Shown here in pieces: positions 26,237 through 35,198 of a stretch of DNA of 51,693 nt (positions are counted from its first letter, which is position 1; every line of letters starts with the position of its first letter). Below the pieces are notes generated by a model. It saw only the letters and a program-made list of their open reading frames with translations. It was not told where the DNA came from and made no database searches. Made by a program: the position numbers and the translations under genes. Source of the DNA: Desulfobacterales bacterium (GTDB taxonomy: Bacteria > Desulfobacterota > Desulfobacteria > Desulfobacterales > JAEINQ01); NCBI GenBank assembly GCA_016342285.1, contig JAEINQ010000048.1, positions 1 through 51,693 on the forward strand, read 5' to 3'.

Positions 26237-27487
26237 CTAAACCAATTCGATGGCCGTGGCCATGGCCACGCCGCCGCCGCCGCAAAGGGTGGCCAGGCCC
26301 AGGCTTTTCTGCCGCTGCTGCATGGCATGGAGCAAGGAGACCATGATCCGGCAGCCGGTGGCGCCCACCGGGTGGCCCAGCCCGATGCCCGAGCCGTTGA
26401 CGTTGGTGATTTCCCGGTTCAGTCCCAGATCCCGTTCGCAGCCGATGTACTGGGCGGCAAAGGCCTCGTTGACTTCCACCAGTTCAAAATCGGAAATCTT
26501 CATGCCGCTGCGGTCGATCAGGTCCTTGACAGCCGGCACCGGGGAGAGCCCCATGACCGACGGGTGGCATCCGCCGCGACCGATGGCCCGGATTCGGGCC
26601 AGGGGAGTCAGCCCCAGTTCCCGGCATTTTTCGGCGGACATGATGACCATGGCCGCGGACCCGTCGTTGATGCCGCTGGCATTTCCGGCGGTGACCTTGC
26701 CGATTTTGGGCAGAAAGGCCGGGGGCAGTTTTTCCAGGGCGGCCATGGTCAACCCCGGCCGGAAGTGTTCGTCACGGGCAAAGATCAGGGGGTCTTTTTT
26801 CCGGCGGGGGATTTCAACGGGAACGATCTCTTTTGCGAAGCTGCCGTCGTCGTTGGCCCGCTCGGCGTTGTTCTGGCTCCGAAGGGCCACCTCATCCATT
26901 TCCTGTCGGGAAATATCCATATGCTGGGCGATGAATTCGGCCGTGTGCCCCATGATGTAAGGCTTGCCCTTGAAATAACTCAGGGGCGGCTGTTCGGCGT
27001 CCACCGGGCCGTCTTCCGGGTGGGGAATGATGTCCGAACCGCAACGCAGGCCGGCGATCATGGCGTCCACGAACGTCTGGTCCTGAAGACGGCAACCCCA
27101 GCGGGCGCCGGGCACCTGGTAGGCCACGCCGGACATGTGCTCCACGCCGCCGGCCAGAATGATGTCGGCCATGCCGGCCTGGATCATGGCCATGCCGGAA
27201 ATCACCGCTTCCATGCCGGAGATACAGACCCGGTTGATGGTGACCGCCGTGACCGAATCGGGAATGCCTGCCAGCAGGGCGGCGGTGCGAGCGACGTTCA
27301 GCGCGTCGCAGGGTTCCATGCAGCATCCGTAACGGACATCGTCGATGATGGCCGGATCAATGCCGGCGCGGTGGATGGCTTCTTTCATGGTGATGCTGGC
27401 CAGGGTCGCGGCATGGCTGTCGCGAAGGGCGCCGCCGAAGGCGCCGATGGCCGTCCGGCAGGCGGAAACGATGACAACGTCTTTCAT
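26237..27487 (-). CDS. Thiolase family acetyl-CoA acetyltransferase
   Basis: 416 residues. It catalyses the last beta-oxidation step (thiolysis of 3-oxoacyl-CoA) or the reverse condensation. Nucleophile C88 in RVCISGMEAV, NEAFA and GSGIGLGHPVGATG for the catalytic His residues, and the second Cys in LCGGGG. A ~20-residue insertion (PEDGPVDAEQPPLSYFKGKP) lies in the loop domain. AAGGAG is 9 bp before the ATG. It lies ~90 bp downstream of the 618-residue acyl-CoA dehydrogenase on the same strand, so the two probably form a beta-oxidation operon. Confidence 0.95.
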   Translation of the reverse strand: MKDVVIVSACRTAIGAFGGALRDSHAATLASITMKEAIHRAGIDPAIIDDVRYGCCMEPCDALNVARTAALLAGIPDSVTAVTINRVCISGMEAVISGMAMIQAGMADIILAGGVEHMSGVAYQVPGARWGCRLQDQTFVDAMIAGLRCGSDIIPHPEDGPVDAEQPPLSYFKGKPYIMGHTAEFIAQHMDISRQEMDEVALRSQNNAERANDDGSFAKEIVPVEIPRRKKDPLIFARDEHFRPGLTMAALEKLPPAFLPKIGKVTAGNASGINDGSAAMVIMSAEKCRELGLTPLARIRAIGRGGCHPSVMGLSPVPAVKDLIDRSGMKISDFELVEVNEAFAAQYIGCERDLGLNREITNVNGSGIGLGHPVGATGCRIMVSLLHAMQQRQKSLGLATLCGGGGVAMATAIELV

Positions 27488-27578
27488 GTCATTTTTCTCC
27501 TTAGGATAAAAATAGTGTTTGGTGTTTCGTATTTGGTGTTTAGGCTCGAACCTTCAGCCTTCAACCTTCAGCCTTATT

Positions 27579-29435
27579 TCACAGCCCCCCGAAGGATTTT
27601 TCATCCATCTCCACCATGGCGTCGTCCATGCCGGAAATGGCCGCCATTTTGCCGATGGCCACCGGCAGGACCGAGCGGATGTAGTACCGGGCCGTCTTGA
27701 CGACGCCGTCATAGAAGGCGGCGTTCTTGTTGCTTTGGATTTTTTTTGCGCGGGCCTCGTCGTCCAGGCCGTCCAGGAGTTTTTCCAGTTTCGGCATGGC
27801 CACGGCCGCCCGCCACAGGAGCATCCATGCCATGATCACATCGCCCATGGCATCAAGAAAGGGCAGGGCAAAGGAAAAGGCCGTCCGGAATTTTTCCGAC
27901 GCGGCCGTCTTTCCCAAATTCAGGGCGGTGTCGCCCAGGCGGCCCGCGGCCCCTTCCAGGGCGTCGGCCAGCGGCTCCAGCCCTCCGACCTTCCGGGCCA
28001 GGGAAATGGTTTGCTGGATCTCCTCGAGAAAACCCATGAAGACCGCCCCTTTTTTCATGCCGAGCTTTCGGCCCAGCAGGTCCATGGCCTGGATGCCGTT
28101 GGTCCCTTCATAAATGGAGGTGATCTTGCAGTCCCGGGTGAGTTGCTCCACCGGATACTCCTGGGTGTAGCCGTAGCCGCCGTAAACCTGCATGGCCTGG
28201 ACGCAGACATCAAAGCCCTTATCGCTGCAGTAGGACTTGACCAGCGGGGTCAGCAGCTCGATGAGTCCGGTGCAGCGGGCCTTTTCCGTTTCGTCCGTGG
28301 CGCATTCGGCCTTGTCGAAGCAATGGGCCACGAAATAGACAAAGGAGCGCATCCCCTCGACGTTGGCTTTCATCCACATGAGCATGCGACGGACGTCGGG
28401 GTGGCGGATGATGGGCACCTGGCCGGCATCAGGATCCTTGCCGGCGGCCAGGTCCCGTCCCTGGAGCCTTTCCCGGGCATAGTTCACTGCGTACATATAG
28501 GCGGCCGAGCCGTGGAGAAACCCCTGGACGCCCACGTCGAGCCGGGCCTCGTTCATCATATGGAACATGACCCGCATGCCCTGGTTTTCCTGGCCCAGCA
28601 GCAATCCCCGACACTGGGCTTTTCCGCCCAGGGTCAGCGAGCAGGTGGGGCTGCCGTGAAGCCCCATCTTCTCTTCCACGCCGGTGCAGACCACATCGTT
28701 GAATTCGCCGATGCTGCCGTCAGGATGGACCCAGTATTTGGGGACCAGAAAGATACTGATTCCCTTTGTCCCCCCGGGTGCGCCCTCGATGCGGGCCAGT
28801 ACCGGATGAATGATGTTTTCGGTCAGGTCCTGGTCGCCGTTGGTGATAAAGATCTTGTTTCCCGAAATGGAATAGGTGCCGTCGTCGTTTTTCTTGGCCG
28901 TGGTGGTCAGTGCGCCCACGTCGGAGCCGGCATTGGGCTCGGTCAGGAGCATGGAGCCGCCCCAGTGCCCGGTGTATAGATTCTTCAGGAAGAGTTTCTT
29001 CTGTTCTTCGGTGCCGAAGATCTCCACCATCTTCCCGGCGCCGTGGCCCAGGGTGCCGTAGGCGGTGAAGGCGAAACTGGCGCCGACCAGGTATTCCGAT
29101 GCGGCCTGGGCGATGACATGGGGGAGCCCCTGTCCGCCGTATTCAGGGTCCTCGGTCATGGCCAGCCATTCGTTCTCCACATAGAGCTGATGGGGGCGGC
29201 GAAAGCAGTCCGGCGTCAGGACCTGGCCGTTTTCAAAACGGATTCCCTGCCGATCGCCTTCGGCATAGGTGGGCAGGATCTCTTTGATGCCGAAATTTCT
29301 CGCCTCGGAAACGATCATGTCGAACATTTTCCGGTTCATGTCCGCGTATTTTTCGGTTTTCAGGAGGGCTTCGACCCCCATCTGTTCGTAGAGGACAAAG
29401 TCGATGTCTCTGCGGTCCGAAATCAATTGTGCCAT
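27579..29435 (-). CDS. Long-form acyl-CoA dehydrogenase (~618 residues)
   Basis: Flavoprotein making 2-enoyl-CoA from acyl-CoA. It starts MAQLISDRRDIDFVLYEQ. Core signatures: MLLTEPNAGSDVGAL, ISGNKIFITNGDQD, YGGYGYTQEYPVEQLTRD and the catalytic Glu in IYEGTNGIQAMDLLGRK. It has an extra helical C-terminal domain of about 130 residues, as in the FadE5/DmdC-like long ACADs. I chose the ATG at 29435 with AAGGAGAATC upstream. A close paralogue of the same architecture lies at 39964-41778. Electrons probably go to ETF. Confidence 0.95.
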   Translation of the reverse strand: MAQLISDRRDIDFVLYEQMGVEALLKTEKYADMNRKMFDMIVSEARNFGIKEILPTYAEGDRQGIRFENGQVLTPDCFRRPHQLYVENEWLAMTEDPEYGGQGLPHVIAQAASEYLVGASFAFTAYGTLGHGAGKMVEIFGTEEQKKLFLKNLYTGHWGGSMLLTEPNAGSDVGALTTTAKKNDDGTYSISGNKIFITNGDQDLTENIIHPVLARIEGAPGGTKGISIFLVPKYWVHPDGSIGEFNDVVCTGVEEKMGLHGSPTCSLTLGGKAQCRGLLLGQENQGMRVMFHMMNEARLDVGVQGFLHGSAAYMYAVNYARERLQGRDLAAGKDPDAGQVPIIRHPDVRRMLMWMKANVEGMRSFVYFVAHCFDKAECATDETEKARCTGLIELLTPLVKSYCSDKGFDVCVQAMQVYGGYGYTQEYPVEQLTRDCKITSIYEGTNGIQAMDLLGRKLGMKKGAVFMGFLEEIQQTISLARKVGGLEPLADALEGAAGRLGDTALNLGKTAASEKFRTAFSFALPFLDAMGDVIMAWMLLWRAAVAMPKLEKLLDGLDDEARAKKIQSNKNAAFYDGVVKTARYYIRSVLPVAIGKMAAISGMDDAMVEMDEKSFGGL

Positions 29436-29590
29436 AACGATTCTCCTTGGCCATGGGTGAGGATGGAAACGATGGAGCCCGATTGCAGGCACTGCTGATA
29501 ACAGAAAAATGATAAAAATGCTACGTTATTCTGGATGGATACGCTGAATGTCATTCAGTGCGGGGAGAGTGGGTATCGGGTTTTCCCATT

Positions 29591-29653
29591 CCAACTGCCC
29601 GTTTTTCGGGCAGTTGGACGAGTAAAGAATCCACGCCCAGAGGGCGTGGATTC
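29591..29653. repeat. Two consecutive perfect hairpins
   Basis: CCAACTGCCCG-TTTTT-CGGGCAGTTGG (29591-29617) has an 11-bp stem. GAATCCACGCCC-AGA-GGGCGTGGATTC (29627-29653) has a 12-bp stem and a 3-nt loop. The second is a perfected version of the REP-like family hairpin. They lie in the gap between the PilZ gene and the acyl-CoA dehydrogenase, both on the minus strand, and could end or attenuate transcription between them. Confidence 0.85.
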
Positions 29654-29700
29654 CCACTGCGTATTGAACCACAATGCGTGCAGGCTGGTTGTCGACAGGA

Positions 29701-30423
29701 TCAGCGGCGGCGCAGAAAGAGGCGCTGGAGGTGGTAGATGAACTGGGTGAGGCTGGTTTTGTCTTTTCGGGGGAGATCGATGAATTCAAAGGCGAATTTG
29801 TGAAGGCCTTTTTCAGCCTCCTGCTCGATGCGCCGGACCGTGGCCTTTTTAACCTGGATCTTTCGATCGGCCACCCCTTCGTCACCCGAGGGAAGGATCA
29901 GGTCGACCTGGTGAACCGAATCGCCCATCTTCAGCAACGGCTTTTCCCCCATCTCTTTTTTCAGGCGGGTCAGGACGCCGAGGCAGCCCCCTTCGCTGAT
30001 ATTGGTCAGGCTGATTTCCCGTTGAATGCCCTTATGAGCAAAAAGGAACCGGCATCCCATGGGTGTTTCCATTCGAAAATGGCGACGCCGTTGAATCCGC
30101 TCAATGACTTCCGGAAAAGGGATGATGATATCGCCGCCTGATATCTCGCCGCCGGCGGTGGAAAAGATGTATTCGAGCTTGTCCGGTCCGTTGAACCGGA
30201 AGTTGAGTTTCCATGGATCGAGGTTTTTGACCACGATATCGAACCCGCGCGGTGGATCGATAACAAAAAGATCGCCTTCCGGGGTCGAGCGAACCTCGTT
30301 GACCATGGTCAGTCGCTCGTAGTTCTTTCCCGCAATGTGCAGGGTCAGCAGGGTGTTTTCTTCCTTCAGGGTTTCAAACAGTTCGCTTCGTTTGTCCCCT
30401 GTGATTTTTCCGCGTTCTTCCAT
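29701..30423 (-). CDS. PilZ-domain c-di-GMP-binding protein (YcgR-like)
   Basis: 240 residues. An N-terminal YcgR-type beta domain (about 15-105) is followed by a PilZ domain starting at RRRHFR (RxxxR motif, ~112-118) and with LTNISEGGCLG (the [D/N]xSxxG motif), both needed for c-di-GMP binding. Such proteins slow flagella or control exopolysaccharide and surface behaviour in response to c-di-GMP. The start ATG at 30423 has no strong ribosome-binding site. No motility genes are in the window, so the target is unknown. Confidence 0.9.
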   Translation of the reverse strand: MEERGKITGDKRSELFETLKEENTLLTLHIAGKNYERLTMVNEVRSTPEGDLFVIDPPRGFDIVVKNLDPWKLNFRFNGPDKLEYIFSTAGGEISGGDIIIPFPEVIERIQRRRHFRMETPMGCRFLFAHKGIQREISLTNISEGGCLGVLTRLKKEMGEKPLLKMGDSVHQVDLILPSGDEGVADRKIQVKKATVRRIEQEAEKGLHKFAFEFIDLPRKDKTSLTQFIYHLQRLFLRRR

Positions 30424-30633
30424 GGTCGATAGGCCGCTTCCGTCTGCGCTTCAGGATTGCCAAGGTCCGGTCCGTCCGGATTCACTCCGATGGGCATGGT
30501 GATCCCGGCCTGTTCGCCGGCGATGCGTTTAAATCTCATATTTTCCGGCCATTGGCAAGGGGGTGTCCATGCGGTTTTTTACCAGCGGGCCGCCACTTTT
30601 TTTGCGCTGATCCGGATGATATCAGAATGCCTG

Positions 30634-32565
30634 TCAGCCTCCGGAAGGCAGGGCGGCGAGATTGATGAAATCGAGCCCGAGCCGTTTCAGGGTGGCCGGT
30701 TTCGGAATGCCGTCGGCGTCGAGGCCCCGAAGCCTGTAATAGATGGGCAGCATTTGATCCAGATCGACCCGCGATGCTTTTTTGCCCATGTCCAGCGGTT
30801 CCCGGGTAAAGCGGCCGGGGAGGTTGTCCTGGCTGCGGCCGATTCCCTCCCTCAGGTTAAAGAGGCGCTCGAGCAGGTAGCCCCGTTCTCCCACCTGAAA
30901 AAACTGACCGAAGTTCAAGGACATGCCGGTGGCCTGCTCGATGGCCCGGGTGTGCGGGAGCAGGGGGAGATGGAATTTCATCATCGCTGGCGGGAGCATG
31001 AGCAGGCCGTCGATCAGGGGCCAGGACCAGGTGAGCAGGCGGCTGACGATTTTCGACAGAACCGGGTGCGCGGCCAGGGCAAATGCCGGCTTGGGGACAA
31101 AGGTCCAGGAGGTAAAGAGGCAGTTGCCACCGGCGCTGATGGCGGCCAGCAGGTTCTGGTCCAGGATGACCCATCCGGGTTTGGAACGGAGATGGAGGGG
31201 ATCCAGGGTTACGGGGCCGGTCACCTCCAGGTAGATCATGTATCCGCCATCCAGGTGGCAGGCCCCGCGATTGGCCGTGGCGTATCCCAGGGCGTGTCCC
31301 ACCGAGGCCCGGGGTTCATAGGCCGCGATCTCCAGCCCTTTGACATGGGCGGCGAAATCGGCTCCGCCGTATTTTTCCGAGAGAAACCGGACTCCCATGG
31401 AGAGATCTTTGCCCATGCCGCGCCGGTAGGCGATATCGGTCAGTAGCGCGGATATCCCTTCAGTTTGGCCGAATTCGATGCCGTTTGGCCACAGCCCCTT
31501 TTCGTTGAGCTCGGCGGCGAACCCCAGGACGTTACCCACCGTGATGGTGTCCAGGCCGAGCCGGTCGAGTTCGGTGTTCCACCGAATGATGGCCTCCATG
31601 TCGTTGACGAGCAGATTGGAGCCCATGAGGCATAGGATTTCATATTCCGGGCCCTTGACCTCCTGGCCGTCGAGTGCCACCACTCGGCCGCAGCGGATGG
31701 GGCAGGAGACACAGCCCGAGTTTCGGATTAGAAATTCATCGGCCAGGCGCTCACCGCTGATCCGGTGGGCGTCCGCATAGGTCCCCTGCGAAAAGTTGCG
31801 GGTCGGCAGGGCGTGATTGCGTGAGAGCGCGGACAGGAAAAAAGCCGTGCCGTAACGGGGTGCCAGGTCCCCCGTGGCCGGATGATTTTTCAGCATGTCG
31901 ATCCAGCGGCCGACCGTCGCCTTGAATTTTTCCGGTCGTCGCAGGGGAATTTTGTGGCTGCCCCGGGCCACCATTCCCTTGAGGTTCTTCGATCCCATCA
32001 CCGCCCCCATGCCGGTGCGGCCGTGGCTTCTTTCCTGGGAGACAACCGTGGCGAACCGGACACGGTTTTCGCCGGCCGGCCCGATGGCCAGGGTGCCTCC
32101 CTTGCCCATGGCTTTTTGGGCGGCCTGGGTGTCCAGGCCCCAGAGATGATCGGCGGGCAGGATCCGGACCGACTCCCCATGGATGTCGAGATAGACCGGT
32201 CCGGCCGCCTTGCCCCGGACCACCATGCCGTCCCACCCGGCCCGTTTGAGCCGGATGCCGAAATTGCCGCCGCTGTTGGAGTGCCCAATGCCGCCGGTGA
32301 GCGGACTCTTGGCGGAAATGTCGTAACGGCTCGATGACGGGGCGCCGGTGCCGGTGAGCGGGGATGTCATGACGATGAGGATGTTGTCGGCGGAGAGGGG
32401 GTCCGTACCCGGCGCCAGCTCGTCCCAGAGGATCTTGGTACTCAAGAACCGGCCGCCGAGAAACCGCTCACGGTCGGTGTCGCTGACCGGGTATTCTCCG
32501 ATATGCCCGGTGGTCAGGTCGATATCGAGAATTTTCCCGGTGTATCCATCGTATCGGCAAGCCAT
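30634..32565 (-). CDS. Aldehyde:ferredoxin oxidoreductase (tungsten family)
   Basis: 643 residues. It oxidises aldehydes (or reduces acids) with ferredoxin using a W/Mo-bispterin cofactor and a 4Fe-4S cluster. N-terminal domain YDGYTGKILDIDLTTG; pterin-site region GGNFGIRLKRAGWDGMVVRG; GRTGMGAVMGSKNLKG; cluster cysteines CVSCPIRC (CX2CX3C, ~290) and a later Cys in GGNCLF. I chose the ATG at 32565 over a start at 32619 that would read through a repeat. No partner subunit is next to it. An inverted repeat lies ~36 bp upstream of the start. The gap 30424-30633 shows no convincing gene. Confidence 0.95.
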   Translation of the reverse strand: MACRYDGYTGKILDIDLTTGHIGEYPVSDTDRERFLGGRFLSTKILWDELAPGTDPLSADNILIVMTSPLTGTGAPSSSRYDISAKSPLTGGIGHSNSGGNFGIRLKRAGWDGMVVRGKAAGPVYLDIHGESVRILPADHLWGLDTQAAQKAMGKGGTLAIGPAGENRVRFATVVSQERSHGRTGMGAVMGSKNLKGMVARGSHKIPLRRPEKFKATVGRWIDMLKNHPATGDLAPRYGTAFFLSALSRNHALPTRNFSQGTYADAHRISGERLADEFLIRNSGCVSCPIRCGRVVALDGQEVKGPEYEILCLMGSNLLVNDMEAIIRWNTELDRLGLDTITVGNVLGFAAELNEKGLWPNGIEFGQTEGISALLTDIAYRRGMGKDLSMGVRFLSEKYGGADFAAHVKGLEIAAYEPRASVGHALGYATANRGACHLDGGYMIYLEVTGPVTLDPLHLRSKPGWVILDQNLLAAISAGGNCLFTSWTFVPKPAFALAAHPVLSKIVSRLLTWSWPLIDGLLMLPPAMMKFHLPLLPHTRAIEQATGMSLNFGQFFQVGERGYLLERLFNLREGIGRSQDNLPGRFTREPLDMGKKASRVDLDQMLPIYYRLRGLDADGIPKPATLKRLGLDFINLAALPSGG

Positions 32566-32600
32566 TGTATTTTCCCTTTTTGTCGATGAAAAAAACAGGG

Positions 32601-32668
32601 AACCACGAATGGACACCAATAAACACCAATAGAAAAAAATTCGTGTGGATTCGTGTCCATTCGTGGTT
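32601..32668. repeat. Inverted repeat upstream of the oxidoreductase
   Basis: Perfect 16-bp arms AACCACGAATGGACAC / GTGTCCATTCGTGGTT with an inner partly paired region (ACACCAAT / ATTCGTGTGG). It is related to the CCACGAAGGACACGAAG arms inside 34407-34569. Confidence 0.8.
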
Positions 32669-32752
32669 CAAGCTAAAAAGTCGAACTCCCATTTGCATGA
32701 TTGCCTTGACCTTGGACAAAAATTCTCATTTATGAATTGGAAACGTCCATAG

Positions 32753-32790
32753 GTGCCCATCCACGAAATATGCAATTCGTGAATGGGCAC
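32753..32790. repeat. Hairpin downstream of the SDR gene
   Basis: GTGCCCATCCACGAA pairs with TTCGTGAATGGGCAC (14/15) around ATATGCAA. It lies 18 bp beyond the SDR stop on the minus strand but has no T-run, so terminator function is uncertain. The adjoining 32669-32752 shows nothing else. Confidence 0.6.
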
Positions 32791-32807
32791 TGATTAAGTG
32801 TGGCGTC

Positions 32808-34310
32808 TCATTGGTCCGGGCCGATCCAGAGGGTCGGGGCCCCGTGAAGGATAAAGGGGGCCGGATTGATGCTGCCGCCTCCGATGCCCATGTAGCCCAT
32901 GCCGATGAAAAGGGTTGAATGGATCTTTCGGATCTCGTCGTGCATGGTCTTCACCGCCCCGCTGTTGTGGGGGGCGTAATCCAGGTGAAAGCTGGGCCGG
33001 TCGTCGATGTTGGACCGGGCGACGTAGGTGCGCATCTTTCGGGTCCGGGCCAGAGCGGCATTGCCGTCTTCCGCCTTTTTTACAAAGAGATTGTAGCCCC
33101 AGCCCCTTTCCGGTTCAAAGGGGAAAAAGGCCTTGCCGATCCAGCGGCCCGGTCCGAAGAGGTGATGGGTAAAAAAATCCGCTGCCGGGGCCAGAATCCC
33201 CACGTTGAGGGTTTGGGCCTGGTATTCGCCTTTCATGCGGGAGAATTCGGGCGCCGGGGCCGCCAGGAAAAGCTGCATGAGCTGCGCCTTGGAGAGTTTT
33301 TCCACATCGGCCGGAGACGCTTTCTCCGCCGCGACCCCGAGAATCTGGGACATGTTTTCTCCCTTCCATCCCCCCAGGCCGTTTTGAAGGATGTTGATGC
33401 CGGTTGCGGCCAGGTTCAGGCCCAGCACAAGGGCGATGACGACCAGGGTCCGGCGTATCCCCTTCTTAAGCGTCGACACCGTCTCTTTTTCGACCGTATC
33501 CCCCTGGCGCCCCTTCCAGCTGTCGTTGGCGTTCCACATGCCCAGAACGCGATTGAGCTGATCCATCACGCCGATGGGGAGCAGCACCTTGGTCAGCGGG
33601 GTGAGGATTTTCACCGGAAGGGAAGGGACCGCCACCATGGGCCGGTTTTTCCGTATGGCCGCAAGAATGGGGCGGGTCACCTCTTCGGTGGCCAGCAGCC
33701 GCGTGCCGGTCACCATTTTTGAGCCCTGGAACATGCCGGTCCCCACCGTGTTGGGACAGACCATGGTGACGCCGATGGCCAGCCGCTGTTTTTTCATCTC
33801 CTGGCGCAGGGCATCGGTGAGGCCGATCACCCCGAATTTGCTGGCGCAGTAGGCCGACAGGTGGGGAATGGCCAGGATGCCTCCGGCTGAAGCGATGTTG
33901 ACGATGTGCCCTTCGGGCTGGGCAGCCAGTTGGGGGATGAAGGCCTTGCAGGTCCAGAACTGGGCGGTAAGGTTGATGGAGATGGTCTTTTCGATGACCG
34001 AATCCTCCAGTTCCATCAGACTGCCGGCCCTGACGATACCGGCATTGTTGACCAGGATCGATGCCGGCCCCATGGTTTCGGCCACCTGGCCGGCCAGATC
34101 GTAGACCGCCTCGCGGTCGGCGATGTCACAGACAAAGGGTCGACACTCCCCCCGGGCCGAAAGGGATTGGGCGGCTTGGGCCAGCGCCTCGCCGTTGACG
34201 TCCACCAGGGCCACCCGGCAGCCGGCGTCCAGTAAAAGGCCGGCCAGGTTTTTTCCCATGCCCATGGCTGCGCCGGTGATCACGGCCACTTTCCCCGTCA
34301 GGTTTTTCAT
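32808..34310 (-). CDS. Short-chain dehydrogenase fused to a membrane helix and an extra C-terminal domain
   Basis: 500 residues. Residues 1-270 are a classical SDR: GAAMGMGKNLAG cofactor loop, CDIADREA, NNAG (88-91), N113, Ser ~141, and Y154/K158 in YCASK. A linker leads to a membrane helix (~287-305, LVVIALVLGLNLAATGI). A C-terminal region of ~195 residues follows, with FGPGRWIGKAFFPFEPERGW, RKMRTYVARSNIDD, FHLDYAPHN and FIGMGYMGIGGG. I do not recognise that domain with confidence; the GPGRWIGK stretch is loosely like GXWXG/DUF4334 proteins. It probably oxidises a hydroxyl substrate at the membrane. GGAGACGACGCG precedes the ATG. Confidence 0.88.
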   Translation of the reverse strand: MKNLTGKVAVITGAAMGMGKNLAGLLLDAGCRVALVDVNGEALAQAAQSLSARGECRPFVCDIADREAVYDLAGQVAETMGPASILVNNAGIVRAGSLMELEDSVIEKTISINLTAQFWTCKAFIPQLAAQPEGHIVNIASAGGILAIPHLSAYCASKFGVIGLTDALRQEMKKQRLAIGVTMVCPNTVGTGMFQGSKMVTGTRLLATEEVTRPILAAIRKNRPMVAVPSLPVKILTPLTKVLLPIGVMDQLNRVLGMWNANDSWKGRQGDTVEKETVSTLKKGIRRTLVVIALVLGLNLAATGINILQNGLGGWKGENMSQILGVAAEKASPADVEKLSKAQLMQLFLAAPAPEFSRMKGEYQAQTLNVGILAPAADFFTHHLFGPGRWIGKAFFPFEPERGWGYNLFVKKAEDGNAALARTRKMRTYVARSNIDDRPSFHLDYAPHNSGAVKTMHDEIRKIHSTLFIGMGYMGIGGGSINPAPFILHGAPTLWIGPDQ

Positions 34311-34406
34311 CGCGTCGTCTCCATTAATTTGTCGTTGGAATTCACGTCCCGTGGCCTTGGTCAGCGTCAGGCCATGCCGATAAAATGGTCGGCAAAGGCC
34401 TTAAGG

Positions 34407-34569
34407 TTGACAGTCCCGTAAAAATTCTATTTTTTAACCACGAAGGACACGAAGGATTATAAAAATTTATAATGATTTCAGCTTCGTGTGCTTCGTACTC
34501 TTCGCAGTTGATGAGAAAAGGCATGTTTGAGCCTTTGTGGTAAATCGTTGTCTTTTACATGGCCATCAA
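34407..34569. repeat. Repeat frame TTGACAG...CATCAACTTTA, copy B
   Basis: Begins TTGACAGTCCCGTAAAAA and ends TTTACATGGCCATCAAC. The interior differs from copy A (21258): CCACGAAGGACACGAAG and CTTCGTGTGCTTCGT form an inverted pair around an AT-rich loop. Its distal box CATCAACTTTA continues into the stop codon of the MarR gene. Just upstream, around 34341-34371, is a degraded member of the REP-like hairpin family (TTCACGTCCCGTGGCC, then TGGTCAGCGTC). Confidence 0.7.
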
Positions 34570-34571
34570 CT

Positions 34572-35018
34572 TTATCGATCCGGGTCTTCTTCGGAAACCG
34601 ACAGGATCTTTTCCAGGTGCCGGGCCGTCTCTACAAAAGCGGTGATCTTTTCATCGTCGAACCGGTCCAGGTTGGCGCTGATCGCCTCAAAGGTGTGATC
34701 CTCTACCGCCCGGACCACCGATTCGCCCTCGGGGGCCAGGGACACCAGCATGCTTCGCCGGTCGTCGGACCCTTTTTCTCTAGATACCAGCCGGCGTTTC
34801 TCCAGCCGGTCCATGAGACGGGTAGCGGTGCTCACCGGCTTTTTCATCTCCAAGGCGATGTGGCTCATCCGGGCCGGTGAGGCTCTTCTCAGGAATTGCA
34901 GGAGATAGATCTCTTCATAGGTCAGGCCGAAACGGCTGACCTTGGTGCGTTCGAACTGGTAGACAGCCCTCAGCGCGCGGAAGAGCAGGGTGTCGAGATC
35001 TTTTTTGGGAATGATCAT
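34572..35018 (-). CDS. MarR-family transcriptional regulator
   Basis: 148 residues from the ATG at 35018. Winged HTH: LTYEEIYLLQFLRR, ARMSHIALEMKKPVSTATRL, MDRLEKRRLVSREKGSDDRR, and SLAPEGE. MarR proteins are dimeric repressors released by small aromatic or acyl ligands. It lies between the SDR fusion gene (same strand) and the divergent acyl-CoA dehydrogenase operon, so either could be a target. The ribosome-binding site is weak for this ATG and an in-frame ATG at 35069 has none, so the start is not certain. Confidence 0.9.
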   Translation of the reverse strand: MIIPKKDLDTLLFRALRAVYQFERTKVSRFGLTYEEIYLLQFLRRASPARMSHIALEMKKPVSTATRLMDRLEKRRLVSREKGSDDRRSMLVSLAPEGESVVRAVEDHTFEAISANLDRFDDEKITAFVETARHLEKILSVSEEDPDR

Positions 35019-35073
35019 GATTGCGCCGCCGTCAGTAAGAGGTGATGCATGTGGGATTCTCTGGCACATGTAG

Positions 35074-35086
35074 TTGCATATTGCAA
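35074..35086. promoter_or_regulatory. Palindrome TTGCATATTGCAA upstream of the MarR gene
   Basis: A perfect 13-bp palindrome with a 3-bp centre sits 55 bp upstream of the MarR start. A related ATGCAACAT box lies about 40 bp farther. The position suits an autoregulatory operator. Confidence 0.4.
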
Positions 35087-35198
35087 GTAAAAAACTGAAT
35101 GCTGTTCATTTCTTCAATGCAACATGTGAATCTATTCCTTAATTTCAGGCACTTTAGGCATTTCAGGCACTTCAAACGTCAAGATCGGTTGAATTTGA

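Noticed and set aside
26072..27700. 542-codon plus-strand frame opposite the thiolase
   Set aside because: Shadow of thiolase and the neighbouring gap; no protein-like motifs.
30366..30539. 57-residue minus-strand reading starting MRFKRIAGEQAGITMPIGVN
   Set aside because: It looks protein-like for its first part but overlaps the PilZ start by ~58 bp and lacks a good ribosome-binding site; too weak to call.
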